In this document: one piece after another, positions 52,375 to 62,498 of the stretch
Numbering within the stretch: position 1 is the stretch's first letter
Layout: each line of letters opens with the position of its first letter
From: Onthophagus taurus
Lineage: Eukaryota > Arthropoda > Insecta > Coleoptera > Scarabaeidae
Reading direction: 5' to 3'
Assembly: GCF_036711975.1 (NCBI RefSeq)
Contig: NC_091976.1
Coordinates: 10,230,001 to 10,294,000, forward strand
Length of the DNA stretch: 64,000 nt
Position numbers and translations under genes: made by a program
Notes under the pieces: model-generated
The model's input: only the letters and a program-made list of their open reading frames with translations
What the model was told of the DNA's origin: nothing
The model's database searches: none

Positions 52375-52646
52375 TCATCACTATTTAAAAACCTTCCGAA
52401 AATGTGGGGAGCGTTGCACTTTAAGAAACAGTCTACTAACCTTAGAAGGTCATGTTGACGCATTTTCCTTTTCTATGTACGTAAGTTGTACGCATGGTTA
52501 GTGTTCTAGGGTTAAATTAAATTAACCTCAAAATTACTTATGTATATGTATACATAACTTAATTACTTATGTATATATAGTAAGAACTAGAACAATCAAA
52601 TCTTTAAGCTAAAATAACAAAAATCGCACATTTATACTTCAGATTG
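52375..52646. other. spacer
   Basis: No feature seen; AT-rich with a duplicated TTACTTATGTATATAT-type motif near 52535-52580. Confidence 0.35.
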
Positions 52647-52990
52647 TCAAAAGTTGGGGTTGTCGGAATTTGAATCAATCTCACCTAAATCAGGATCTGT
52701 CGACACAGTTGAGCCATATGAAGGCAAGCCTCTGTAAAAATTATGAAATACAGGGGGAATAAACTGTAGTAGGGACAACAGATCCCCCTTCTTTTCTTTG
52801 GATATCGGCAATAAGGTGTTTCTAATTTGTGGGACGTTGCCGCCATCATCTAGCCATTTTACGGATATTTTCTGCCGCAAGAAGGACACCTCTTGGTATG
52901 GTTCATAATCGTCTAAGCTGGTTTTGAATTGGATGATACCAAACTGTTTGCGGTACTTTAAACAGCGTACCGGTTGCCACTTAAAATTGT
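52647..52990 (-). pseudogene. unrecognised protein fragment
   Basis: A minus-strand frame runs from about 52975 to 52647 and reads YRKQFGIIQFKTSLDDYEPYQ, then EVSFLRQKISVKWLDDGG, LLPISKEKKGDLLSLLQFIP and VFHNFYRGLPS, ending DPDLGEIDSNSDNPNF. There is no ATG that obviously leads it. The motif-like stretch ISKEKKGDLLSLL..IP..FHNFY looks like a real protein tail rather than random sequence, and I suspect a transposon-encoded C-terminus. I cannot name a family. Confidence 0.4.
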
Positions 52991-53429
52991 TTTGTGCAAC
53001 ATCTTTTTTTCTTTTAACTACCTTTCAATATATGTGAGAATTCTAAAAAGTCCTCCTACATCATCTCAATAACGGAAAATCCAGGACCGCACGATCGGAC
53101 CAGCTGATACCAATCATGGGGGTGGCTTATCAATGTACTACTTTTTTTTTCCTCTCAATCACAGCATGATCGCCATCCACTTCCATATGAGAGTGTCCAG
53201 GCAACATGAATTTATGTTCTATTGTAGAAATGTGTGGACACTTTTGCAAAACTAAGGTTAACATTGCGCTACGTAGGTGTTGTTACCAGGATCGTTGACG
53301 GGAATGAAACAGTGGTGTAATATTCAACAATAAGAATATGTTTGCTGTAATTTACAGATGGAATATAATAATAATAATCGTATCATAAATAAAAGTCTTC
53401 GTGCAGGTTCCGGACGGAATGAATCCCAG

Positions 53430-54429
53430 GTGAACGGTGAACATGACGGGCCTCTTGAGGTACCTGGAATTTCTTCCCTAACCCTCTTCATCGGACCTAA
53501 AACAAACGGAAAATATATTACAAAATTTTCACTAATTAATAGTGACATCGGAAGTGGAATTGGGAAGGACAGTCGGACTCCTGGATCGTCAGACGAGAAG
53601 CAGCCTTGGCCGTTTGTGGCGAAGGTGTTCAACGTCGTAATCCGTTAATCCCGCTAGGAGGGGATTGGGGTGGTTTTCGAGCCGCGTAAACTCGGTACTG
53701 GCCTTGTCACGAATGAACTCCTCGATGGTCGCCATCTGGGAATCATTGTGCAGTGTCGCATTACTGACAAACCAAGGTGCATCAAATGCCATCCTTAGGA
53801 CCTTGTTCTGAACAACTTGGAGTTTTTGCACGTGTGAGTGCGCGGCGTAACCCCAGACGGAAGAGGCGTAAGTCATCGTAGGTCTGATAACCGCTTTGTA
53901 GAGTCGAATCTTCCGTAGAGGATCCAACTTACTTCGGCGATTTATCAGAGCGTACAGATTGGCCAGAGCTGCCTTCGCCCGGTTCGCCATCGACTCGATG
54001 TGACTTTTCCAAGTTAGTTTAGAGTCCAGAATGACACCCAAATACTTGGCTTCAGAACGCCAGGGGAGCTCGTCCCCTTGCAGTACCATCGCATCGGGGG
54101 GTCTCTGTCTACGCCGAGTAAAAAGTATTGCGGTACTTTTATCAGCGTTGATTTTGACCCGCCACTTTGCGAAGTTGTCTAGCAGTTCGTCCGATGCTGC
54201 CTGCAGTCTACGAGCGGCGACCTCGGGGGACCAAGATCTGCTGTAGATGCACACATCGTCGGCGTACATCGCTAACTGAGTGCCCTCACAACGGGGTAGG
54301 TCGCTCACAAAGATACAAAAGAGTATCGGTGAAAGCAACGACCCCTGAGGGACGCCTGCAGTTAGGATTCGCTCTCTCGAACGCGTACCTTTCAATTTGA
54401 TGCGCGCCTTTCTACCGTCAAGGTAGGAA
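53430..54429 (-). mobile_element. Jockey-A copy 3, 5'-truncated
   Basis: About 1 kb of the ORF2 C-terminus and 3' UTR of Jockey-A, with the target duplication AATGAATCCCAG at 53418-53429 and 54430-54441. The 5' truncation point lies at 54428. The 3' end carries a short tandem GGTGAAC GGTGAAC (plus strand) in place of poly(A). It is very similar to copy 1 (36055-36850) but keeps a stretch coding for about 15 residues that copy 1 lacks. Confidence 0.9.
53589..54395 (-). pseudogene. Jockey-A ORF2 C-terminus (copy 3)
   Basis: 268 residues of RT, from MKGTRSRERILTAGVPQGSL through the catalytic LAMYADDVCIYSRS, KYLGVILDSKLTWKSHI, to the end ENHPNPLLAGLTDY...RPRLLLV. It differs from copy 1 by a few residues (for example LPRCEG for LPRSEG) plus the extra RRRQRPPDAMV stretch after STAIL. 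It has no upstream half, so it is a dead-on-arrival copy. Confidence 0.88.
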
Positions 54430-54441
54430 ATGAATCCCAGT

Positions 54442-54680
54442 CGGATTTCTCCCCTTTATATAGGGCGACCGGTTGGTTGCCCCTTCAGCGCTGACCAATC
54501 GGGAGTAGGTGGGCGTGGCCGGCCGGTCGGCGTACAAAGGCGGTATGGGTGACAGTGTTTTTGTTCTGTCCTCCGCAAGTGTCCGAATATAGTATAACTT
54601 TTTTAATACAAGCAGGTAGATTTTTTAGCATAACGAACGGTTTTGATACGAGCCAGAGCTCAGCTGTATACCTTCAACGT
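54442..54680. other. spacer between head-to-head Jockey-A copies
   Basis: Contains TTTATATAGGGCG near 54456 and GC-rich sequence. No gene. Confidence 0.35.
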
Positions 54681-54891
54681 CGAGCGCTGAAGAGAACAAC
54701 ATCACAGAGAGAAGATCGAAGATTTCTTCCAGTCCTGTAGCGTCAGCGTAGGAGGGAGGGAGGATTCGAATTCTACTGGGTGCCCTTGAGAGAGCGACAA
54801 CAAGGCGATAGAAGTTTCTTTCGAAACTAAGAGCACCCTTTTTAGGGTTGGGTTGGGTTTTCCAAACCGTTTTAAGGTGGCAGAAATGCCT

Positions 54892-56262
54892 CTTAAAATG
54901 GAGAAGAAAACTTTATCCGCATCGTGTGGAGACTTTCGTTTGTTAGCAAGCGTGGTCGACACCCACATCATCGATAAGAACGGGACATTGAGACCCGTTC
55001 CACCAAGCCGTCAGCCTTCCCCGTTGAAAGCGGCGACTAAATCTGCGCGTAAGGTCAGACCCGCCATCCCCGTGAAGGCGGCAACCAACGCCACCCCCGT
55101 TCTTGGCAAGACTGCCTCCCCTGTGGCGGCGGCAGCCAAATCATCAGGCCGCACCGCCTCCCTCGTGAAGGCGGCGACCAAGAAACCAGTTATTGGCAGA
55201 ACTGCCTCCCCAGCGGAGGCGGCAGTCAAGGCAGGTATACCAGGCCGTACTGCTTCCTTAGAGGATGCGACGACCAGCGCGGCAGGCCGCACCGCCTCCC
55301 TTGAGCAGGTGGCGACTAAACGCACACGTAAGGTTAGTACCGCCATCCCCGAGAAGGTGACAACCGAAACAACCCCCGTTTTTGGCAGCACTGCCTCCCC
55401 AGTGGAGGCGAAAGCCATAGCACCATCAGGCCGTACTGCTTCCCTCGAGGATGCGACGACCAGCGCGGCAGGCCGCACCGCCTCCCTCGGGGAGGCGGCG
55501 ACCACTTCCACTACGAGGTCATTCGCCGAGCCGTTGGCTTCCATCCCGGCGGGTAAAATGGATGTCGACGTGGCAGTCGGTCCATCCAACGGGAAAAGGA
55601 AGGCCAGCAGCGACCTGGAGGACGAGTACTCGGAGGCCGTTCGTCCTCGATTGGAACACGTTTCAACGAATGTGCAACGGTGCACCTCGTTGCGTGAAGT
55701 GCGCTGGTGACCATCCGACGGCTTCCTGTGCCAAAGTAAAGGATGCGCCCGCCAAGTGCGTCCTTTGCGGTGGCCCTCATACCGCCAACTACAAAGGGTG
55801 CCCAAAACACCCGAAGGCGGCGGAAACGAGGGCGCCGGCGGCAGCCCCAAAGGTCAAAGCGACCGTTCCCCCGAAGGACCTATTCAGGCGCAAAAGGGGA
55901 ACAAAAAGGCTCCAGTAGTCGCGGCGAAACCCGTGAAAGCGGTTAGTAGTCAGGCGAAAAAGCCGAAAGCGAACGCTCCAGCTACCAAGGTAGTTCGGAA
56001 AGAGGTCGCGGCGCCCAAAGCTAAGCTCAACAAGCCGAAGCGAAAGGCGACCGACGACCCCCCGAAGCTCTCGAGGTCGCAGAGGAGGCGTCACAATAGG
56101 AGGCATCGTAAAAGCGGGTCGATCGCGGTTGAACCCCCAACCGACCCCCTCGTCAGCATACTGGCGACGATGAGCGAGGTCATCCAAATCGACAAATCCG
56201 ATAGGGACGCACGAGTTAAGTTGTGCGTCCAAATCATGTCCGAGATGATGAAACTCTTATGA
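54892..56262 (+). pseudogene. Jockey-A copy 2 ORF1, internally deleted and shifted
   Basis: The start MPLKMEKKTLSASCGDFRLL parallels copy 1. The repeat region has a different pattern (GRTASP.EAA.K, GRTASLEDATTSAAGRTASL), so this array evolved separately. After KRKASSDLEDEYSEAVRPRLE the sequence jumps at about 55667 to MCNGAPRCVKCAGDHPTASC, deleting the RNA-binding domain and the first knuckle (about 480 bp in copy 1) and shifting frame. The last two knuckles and a Lys-rich tail (RKATDDPPKLSRSQRRRHNRR) remain. The tail is longer than in copy 1. Confidence 0.85.
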
Positions 56263-56487
56263 TGACTCATCGAAGACCGAGAGTACCGCATTCGCTTGAG
56301 TTGGCTTATTGGAACGGCAGCGGCCTTGTCTGTAAACAGAATGAACTTCGCGAGTTCGCCGAAAGGTACGACCTTGACGCGATACTCATTAGCGAAACCC
56401 ATCTGCGAGCGGGCGACAGGCCACGGCTGCCCAATTATCGCTTCTATCGAAACGATAGAGTTGGCGCAAGAGGCGGCGGGACAGCCA
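56223..56487 (+). pseudogene. Jockey-A copy 2 ORF2 start (endonuclease)
   Basis: RVPHSLELAYWNGSGLVCKQ, DAILISETHLRAGD and LPNYRFYRNDRVGARGGGTA match copy 1 ORF2 residues about 20-100. Overlaps the end of ORF1 as in copy 1. Cut at GGGTA by the LOA insertion; the next residues (IFVRTSLDHYEDLTPPLQHLE) are found at 60262-60325. Confidence 0.85.
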
Positions 56488-59400
56488 TGTATGTATGTAT
56501 GGATTGGGGAGTGCATGCAAAACCGCACGCCACACTTAGGCCCCATTGGGCCCCTTGTGCATCCTCCCATTACACACTCTGGTCACATCAACCAGCCTAA
56601 GGATTTACCAAAGGCTAGGACGGCTCCTAGAGGTGCATTCCTGATGTCATCTGTGGTCGGCCATTCCTCCCCGAAGGTCCTCATTCTGAGGTCGGTCAGA
56701 GAGGGGCAGTCACACAAGATGTGTTTAACCGTCTCGTCATCCTGTTCACAGGCTCGACAGAGAGGGGAGTCAGCAAGCTTCATGTTTTGAAGGTGCTTGT
56801 TTACCTTACAGTGTCCCGTGAGGAGACCTGTGGCAGTGCGAAGGGCACTTTTACCGAGCCCTACGAAGAACTGGGCTGTTGCGGCTGAAGGATATTTTAA
56901 CAATTCCTTGGCGAGATGACAGCCCGGGGTACGGTCCCACCCGTTTAAAAATTTTTTGTGGGTAATGCGCTTGATTAACTCGATGTGAGTAGCTAAAGAG
57001 GGGGTAATTATCGGCTCGGGTGCACAGGGCGCTCTACCGGCAGCACGTTTGGCAAGCCTGTCAGCGTGGTTGTTACCCTTGGAGCCGGAATGCCCCTTAA
57101 CCCACTGGATTCTGACACGATTGTATTTCGCGGCCTTCTCCAGTGCTTTGTGACAATCCATTACTACTGCAGACGTTATAATAACTCTGCTTAGAGCTAA
57201 AAGAGATTGTTTACTGTCTGTGAAAATAGTGAAGCACTTACCCCGCTTGTTGGATTCAACAATGCAGTCGGCAGCAAGTTTAATAGCAGTTAGTTCCGCT
57301 TGTATGACGGTGGTGCTAGACCCTAAAGGTTCCGAGAGGCGAATCGGGGGATCGTGAGAGAATACCCCGGCGCCTGCACCATTTCGTCCTTTTGAACCAT
57401 CAGTGTAGATCTTAAAAGTTCTTCGTTCATCTACTACTGTGGGACTGACGTGGGTGAGGTACTTCTTTGAGAAAACATATTTTGCTGGTCTGTGATCAGT
57501 CTTACACTCGAGTAGGGGTGTGTCTAACACTGCTTCCCTCCAGAGTGTTGAACTGCTGCCAGCGTCCTCATCCTTCATAGTTCCTACTGATTGTAGTCTT
57601 TTCATGGTTACCAACGCCACTTCCTGAATATGTAGGTTGAGTGGTGGTAAATTTAACATGATTTCCATGGCCGCGGTGGGGGTTGATCGCAGCGCACCTG
57701 TAACATACAGACACGCGAGTCTCTGTATTCTATTAAGTGCAGTGGTGGCGGTAGACCTAGAAGTTCTAGTCCACCATACCACCGCACCGTACGTTAGCAT
57801 TGGTCGAACAACGGCGGTGTAAATCCACAGGGCTATCTTGGGAGACAGACCCCAAGTCCTCCCGACAGCCCTCCGGCACTGGCCGAAGGCGACACAAGCT
57901 TTATTAACTCTATTGTCTAGGTGGGATTTCCACGTTAGTTTACTGTCTATTATTAAGCCCAAGTACTTAACTTCAGTAGACAGTTTAAGTGGAGTTTTAG
58001 CGAGCGTTGGCAATCTAGGATTGCCAATGTTGCGCTTGCGTGTAAAAAGAACCATTTCTGTCTTCTTGGGATTGACGGAAAGGCATTGTTTATTACACCA
58101 GTTCTCAATTAGATTGAGTGCTTCCTGCATCCTATCGAGGAGTACGTTAGCGTACTTGCCTCTAATGAGGATTGTCAGGTCATCTGCGTAGCCAACGGTT
58201 TTAAAACCGGCTAGTTTTAGGCGTTTCATGAGGCTATCGAGGGTGAGATTCCACAAAAGTGGAGAAAGTACCCCCCCTTGCGGACAGCCTCTAGTAACAG
58301 CCCCTTGAAGAGTGGCTTGGCCAGCTCTTAGTTTGACGACCCTTTGTCTTAGAGTGCTCTCAATCCAGCCGCACAGGGCCAGAGGAACGTTATGCTCTAG
58401 CAAGGCGTCGTTAATTCCGGAGAAGGTAGTTTTATCAAAAGCTCCTTCCACGTCAATAAAAACCCCGAGGGCGGACTCTTTGTGGTCCAGCGCACCACCG
58501 ACGAAACTGATCACTGAGTGAAGAGCCGTCAGCGTGGACTTTCCCTGGGTGTAAGCATGTTGATTAGAGTCTAGTGGCCTGCTGCGCAGACAAGAGTCTC
58601 TAATGTAACGATCGCAAAGCCTCTCCAACGTTTTCAATAGAAAGGAGGAGAGGCTAATTGGTCTATAGGACTTCGGAAGGAAGTAATCTTGCTTACCCGG
58701 TTTAGGTATAAAGTTGACCGTGACTTCACGCCAACTTCCCGGTACATAGCGGAACGCCAGGCATCCCTGGAAAATACTCTTCAGGTGCGGTAGCAGGTCA
58801 TCCAGTCCCCATTGTAAGAGGGCCGGTGATATCCCGTCCGGTCCTGGAGTTTTGAACGGCGAGAACGTATTCACAGCCCACCGTATTTTCTCCTTCTTGC
58901 AGATGACTTTGGCCAGAAGCCATTCATCAGCGGTAGGTACGTGAATTTTCTCTTGTTGGACATCGTTAAAGTTGTCCGAACCTGAGAAATGAACAGTCAT
59001 TAAAAGCTGTAAACTGTCTTGAAGGTTGTCGGTATAAGAACCGTCTTCCTTCTTTAGTATGCCAATACGTTGAACAGGGCTCGAAGCAAGCACCTTTTTT
59101 AGGCGGGAGACCTCTGCAGAGGAAGTAATTTCCTCGCAAAAGTTCTTCCATGCTTCTCGCTTTTTTCGACGAATGGTTTTTTTAAAAGCTGACAGCTTCC
59201 TCTTGTAGAGGTGCCAGTCAGAGTCGATCCTGGAGTCCTTAGCTTTGTTGAAGGCAGTCCGCACCTCTCGTTTCAGTGAGGCAAGCTCGGGGCACCACCA
59301 GATGGTAGCGCGCCCAGATACCTGCTCCCTACGGAGGGGACAAGCCTTTTTATAGGCAAGGATCAAGGAATTGTGTAGAGACTTTGAATAGTTCTCTAGC

Positions 59401-60247
59401 TCGCAGCTGTCCACTGGTTTTCGTCGACCGAGTCTAGTCAATAACCCAGATAGTGTAGACCTGAACTTATCCACGTCCGTCCTTCTGGGATTGCGACTCA
59501 GTTTGTTTACGATCTTAGTGTTTCCAAGATCAAAAGTAATCCACCTGTGGTCCGACATTGAAACAACGTCGGAAACCCTCCAGTTGTGGATTGATTGTGA
59601 AATATTAAAGGAGGCTAGAGTGATATCAATTACCGACTGACCTTTCGCAGTTACAAAGGTCGGTTCAGTGCCTCGGTTTAGTATGTCTAAATTACTGCAA
59701 TAAATAAAGTCTAAGAGGGCCTTACCTCTAGTGTTGTCATTCGCACTACCCCAAGCCGTTGAGTGAGCGTTTGAATCACAGCCGATGACAAGATTCCATT
59801 TACCTACCCTAGCGGCTTCAACCAGTCGCACCAATCCTTCGGATGGTGGCAGGTCCTCAATGGGGAGATAAACAGATGTCAGCAGAATGTGTTTCCTTCC
59901 GGTTGACAGTAGAACGTATCCTAACGGTCGTCGCATCTGTGTCCGTGAATTGGGGCATCAGATAGCTCCGCACATGTTTAGGTACGTAAATGGCGGTTCG
60001 AATCTTCCCTTCCCTGGGGCAGCTGAAAATAGAACCGCTTAAACCACTGAGTCCGCAGACCCTGGATTTATTAACCCAGGGTTCTTGGATCAGTGCGATA
60101 ACGTTACTCATCATATCGAGGTGACGACAAAGGGTGGCAGTTGCAACCCTGCTATGATGCAGGTTGCACTGAACCACCGTCAGATCGTCCCCCTCCTCTG
60201 GTACATCACCTCTGCGTAGTCCCATCATTTTGGCGTCGAGGTGTCAG
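56488..60247 (-). mobile_element. LOA-type LINE (I superfamily), 5' truncated before ORF2
   Basis: It lies within Jockey-A copy 2. The right (5') end starts just upstream of ORF2 and no ORF1 is present. The left (3') end is a tail of ATAC/ATGT microsatellite units (CATACATACATACAT on the minus strand). Flanks CGGCGGGACAGCCAT and CGAGGGGAGAGCCAT form an imperfect target duplication of about 15 bp. RT plus RNase H and the RT motif style fit the LOA clade. Confidence 0.8.
56583..60228 (-). pseudogene. LOA-type ORF2: endonuclease, RT, RNase H
   Basis: Two overlapping frames (60228-59857 and 59936-56583) with one shift near 59920. Endonuclease: VVQCNLHHSRVATATL, ALIQEPWV, LVIGCDSNAHSTAWGS, SMSDHRWITF. 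RT: KSYRPISLSSFLLKTLERL, HAYTQGKSTLTALH, GVFIDVEGAFDKT, TRGCPQGGVLSPLLWNLTLD, the catalytic VGYADDLTILI and KYLGLIIDSKLTWKSHL. RNase H: FKIYTDGSKGRNGAGAG, the Glu of IQAELTAIKLA, FTDSKQSLLAL and VKGHSGSKGNNHADRLAK. C-terminal HCHC-like finger CRACEQDDETVKHILCDC. The 1117-residue main frame is fully open; only the N-terminal shift breaks it. Confidence 0.88.
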
Positions 60248-60397
60248 CCGAGGGGAGAGCCATCTTTGTAAGGACCAGTTTGGATCATTACGAAGATCTG
60301 ACTCCCCCTCTTCAACATCTCGAAGCTACTACGATTGTGGTACGAACACTATCGGGGTGCGTCCGCTTGATCGCCGCCTACAATCCGCCGAATCGGC
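60248..60397 (+). pseudogene. Jockey-A copy 2 endonuclease continuation
   Basis: IFVRTSLDHYEDLTPPLQHL, then VVRTLSGCVRLIAAYNPPNR continue the endonuclease cut at 56487. The match to copy 1 stops exactly after PPNR at 60397. Confidence 0.85.
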
Positions 60398-61310
60398 TAC
60401 AAATAATTTTGACAGCGCATCTGAAGTGGATAATTCTTCTGAAGAGTATGAAGACAGTATTGAGACATGTATAGAAGATTTTTATGTTGGAAAAGACAAT
60501 GTCAAAAAAAATAATATTAACATGATAAAAGATGTTTCAGGTCCTACTTGTGGTGTAAAAAATCTTAGTGAATTAGAACTATTTCAAAAAATTATCGATA
60601 GTATAATGCTTGAAAATATTGTGGCACATACAAATACTCATATAGAATCTCTGAGATCAAATCGTGATTACACACGAAGCAGAGATATCAAAGATACCAA
60701 CATAAACGAATTATTGGTTTATTTGGAAATACTTTTCTTAATAGGTATTAAAAAGTCACGTTTTGCCAATGTAAAAGAAATTTGGAGCAGTGATGGAACA
60801 GGCATTCAAATTGTTAGAGCAGTGATGAGCTACAAACGATTTTTGTTTTTAACTCGATCTCTCCGCTTTGATGATAAAGTTACAAGAGTGGATAGGCGTA
60901 AAACTGATAAATTGGCAGCAATTCGGTGTTTTTTCGAGAAATTTCTAGAAAACAGCGTCTATCAAGTTAGGTGAATTCGTCACAATAGGCGAAATGTTGC
61001 ATCCTTTCCGAGGTAGATGTGCATGGATATGTACATGTATATGCCAAACAAACTCGCTAAATATGGGATAAAAATATATGCACTTTGCTATGCGAAAACT
61101 TTTTATACATACAACATAGAAATTTATTGCGGCAAGCAACGAGATGGTTTGTATATGGTATCTAACAAACCGATGAATATTGTAAAGCGATTAGTGAAAC
61201 CAATAGAAAATTCAAACAAAAATGAAATTACTACTGTCCACTACTATACCAGCGTAGCTCTAGCAGATTATTTGCTACAGAAGAAATTAACACTGAATAA
61301 AAAAGAATAA
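60398..61310 (+). pseudogene. piggyBac-2 transposase remnant with lost catalytic residues
   Basis: Acidic N-terminal part (SEEYEDSIETCIEDF), DDE_Tnp_1_7 N-terminal motifs (IIDSIMLENIVAHTNTHI, INELLVYLEILFLIGIKKSR, EIWSSDGTG, SYKRFLFLTRSLRFDDK, RRKTDKLAAIR). After a frameshift near 60950 come VTIGEMLHPFRGRC, where the usual first catalytic Asp is Gly, and, after another, KYGIKIYALCYAKTFYTYNIEIYCGKQ-like sequence and TTVHYYTSVALADYLL, where the second catalytic Asp is also replaced. The third Asp and the C-terminus are missing after 61310. It differs from piggyBac-1. Confidence 0.8.
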
Positions 61311-61690
61311 ACGAGAAATCGTCTAAGATTACTTGAAAATATCTCTCTCTCCTCTCTCTCTCAAATCCTTCAATACGTTTGGGGCTGCGTGCTCAAATCA
61401 CCTGTGCCAATCAACTGTTATTGTCTAAATGTTCTGAATATTGTCTTACCTTTTTTATATTCGATTAACACTGTTTTTATACAAAAATGTATTGAGAAAT
61501 CACTTTTACAGAGAACATTGACATATGTTGAAAAAGCTACGAATCGATATTTATTGACAAAAAAAACAACACGGAAAAACTTCCATGGATATACAAATTA
61601 ACTTTTAAAATTAACCGCCCTCCTTGCCGTAGGCAACTAAAGAATACAAATACAAAATGAAATTGAATAAAATTTAAACATGAATTGAGT
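61311..61690. other. spacer, possible BEL LTR remnant
   Basis: A CT-microsatellite (near 61348-61370) and AT-rich sequence. ACCGCCCTCCTTGCC at 61614-61628 resembles the polypurine-tract side of BEL-1 (5677-5691), so the 3' LTR of the BEL fragment to the right may lie in 61420-61610, but I could not define its ends. Confidence 0.4.
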
Positions 61691-61698
61691 ATTGAGCT

Positions 61699-61985
61699 TT
61701 AATCGATGTCTGGCAGCAAACAAATTTTCGTGAGTGGCCGTGTAAGGGTGGTGGTTGGAGTCTTCACTGTAACGACACGTTCGAGGCCATCTGAACCGGC
61801 GTGTAATTTGATGATTCTTGCCAGCAGCCATTTTGAAGGCAGATATCGTTTATCCTGGAGTAAAACCAACTGTTCCTCTCGAGGTAAATTTTTCGATTCG
61901 AACCATTTGGTGGGGATTTGCATTTTTTGTAGATAAGAACGTGACCAATTCTTCCAAAAGTCATCGATCATTTTCCGTAAGTGTT
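61699..61985 (-). pseudogene. BEL-3 integrase C-terminal tail
   Basis: 90 residues: [64 protein letters not shown], the DUF5641-type end of BEL/Pao integrase, similar to BEL-1 5977-6240 but not a duplicate. It is out of frame with the adjoining chimeric frame by a shift near 61990. Confidence 0.85.
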
Positions 61986-62498
61986 GCCACCGAGAGAGAC
62001 GACGTTAAGTGCAGTACCAGTAAGAAAATGTCCTGGCGTAAGAATTTCATAGCTGTTAGGATCATCAGATAACGAACAAAGGGGCCGTGAATTAAGAACC
62101 GCTTCTATTTGAACTAGTACTGTACTAAATTCTTCATAAGTTAGATATTTATTGTTTGCGAAAGGGAAAGTATCAACGAATAATTTTTCGAATGGGGCGT
62201 CTAGAGTTTCAGTTATCGATAATAATGGCACATCGGGTCTTCGGTTGTATTTATCCCTGCTACATGTTTCACAGGCTTTAATAACCTTGGTGATTGTTTC
62301 TTCTATTTTCGACCACCAGTATTTCCGTTTGAGATGTTCTAAAGATTCTTGTATCCCACGATGGTTCGTCATTCCTTCGCGATACGTTCTTACTATTTCG
62401 ATCATCTTTGCTTCATCTGAAATAACTTCCGCTTTTCGTAGGCACCTGATTATCCGTGGTCCTCTCTCTGACATTTCGATATTATAAACGTTACACAT
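61968..62498 (-). pseudogene. in-frame Gypsy/BEL integrase chimera
   Basis: One open frame of 176 residues. Residues 1 to about 118 are Gypsy integrase: an HHCC-type finger ([25 protein letters not shown]...[13 protein letters not shown]) and the start of the core ([16 protein letters not shown], first catalytic Asp). Residues about 119-176 are BEL integrase tail ([41 protein letters not shown]). The switch is at LT near 62150, two residues expected in both parents at this place. The rest of the Gypsy core and most of the BEL pol are missing. Nothing suggests it is functional. Confidence 0.85.

Larger units (their letters stand above)
54680..60397 (+). mobile_element. Jockey-A copy 2, split by a LOA LINE
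   Basis: A plus-strand copy with 5' UTR (similarity to copy 1 from about 54700), ORF1 (54892-56262, with an internal deletion) and the start of ORF2. It is interrupted at about 56487 by the LOA element and resumes at 60248 with endonuclease sequence up to 60397, where it ends abruptly against piggyBac-like sequence. Everything downstream of residue 120 of ORF2 is missing. Confidence 0.82.

Noticed and set aside
55011..55850. 279-residue minus-strand open frame opposite Jockey-A copy 2 ORF1
   Set aside because: Antisense shadow of the GC-rich ORF1; no motif of its own.
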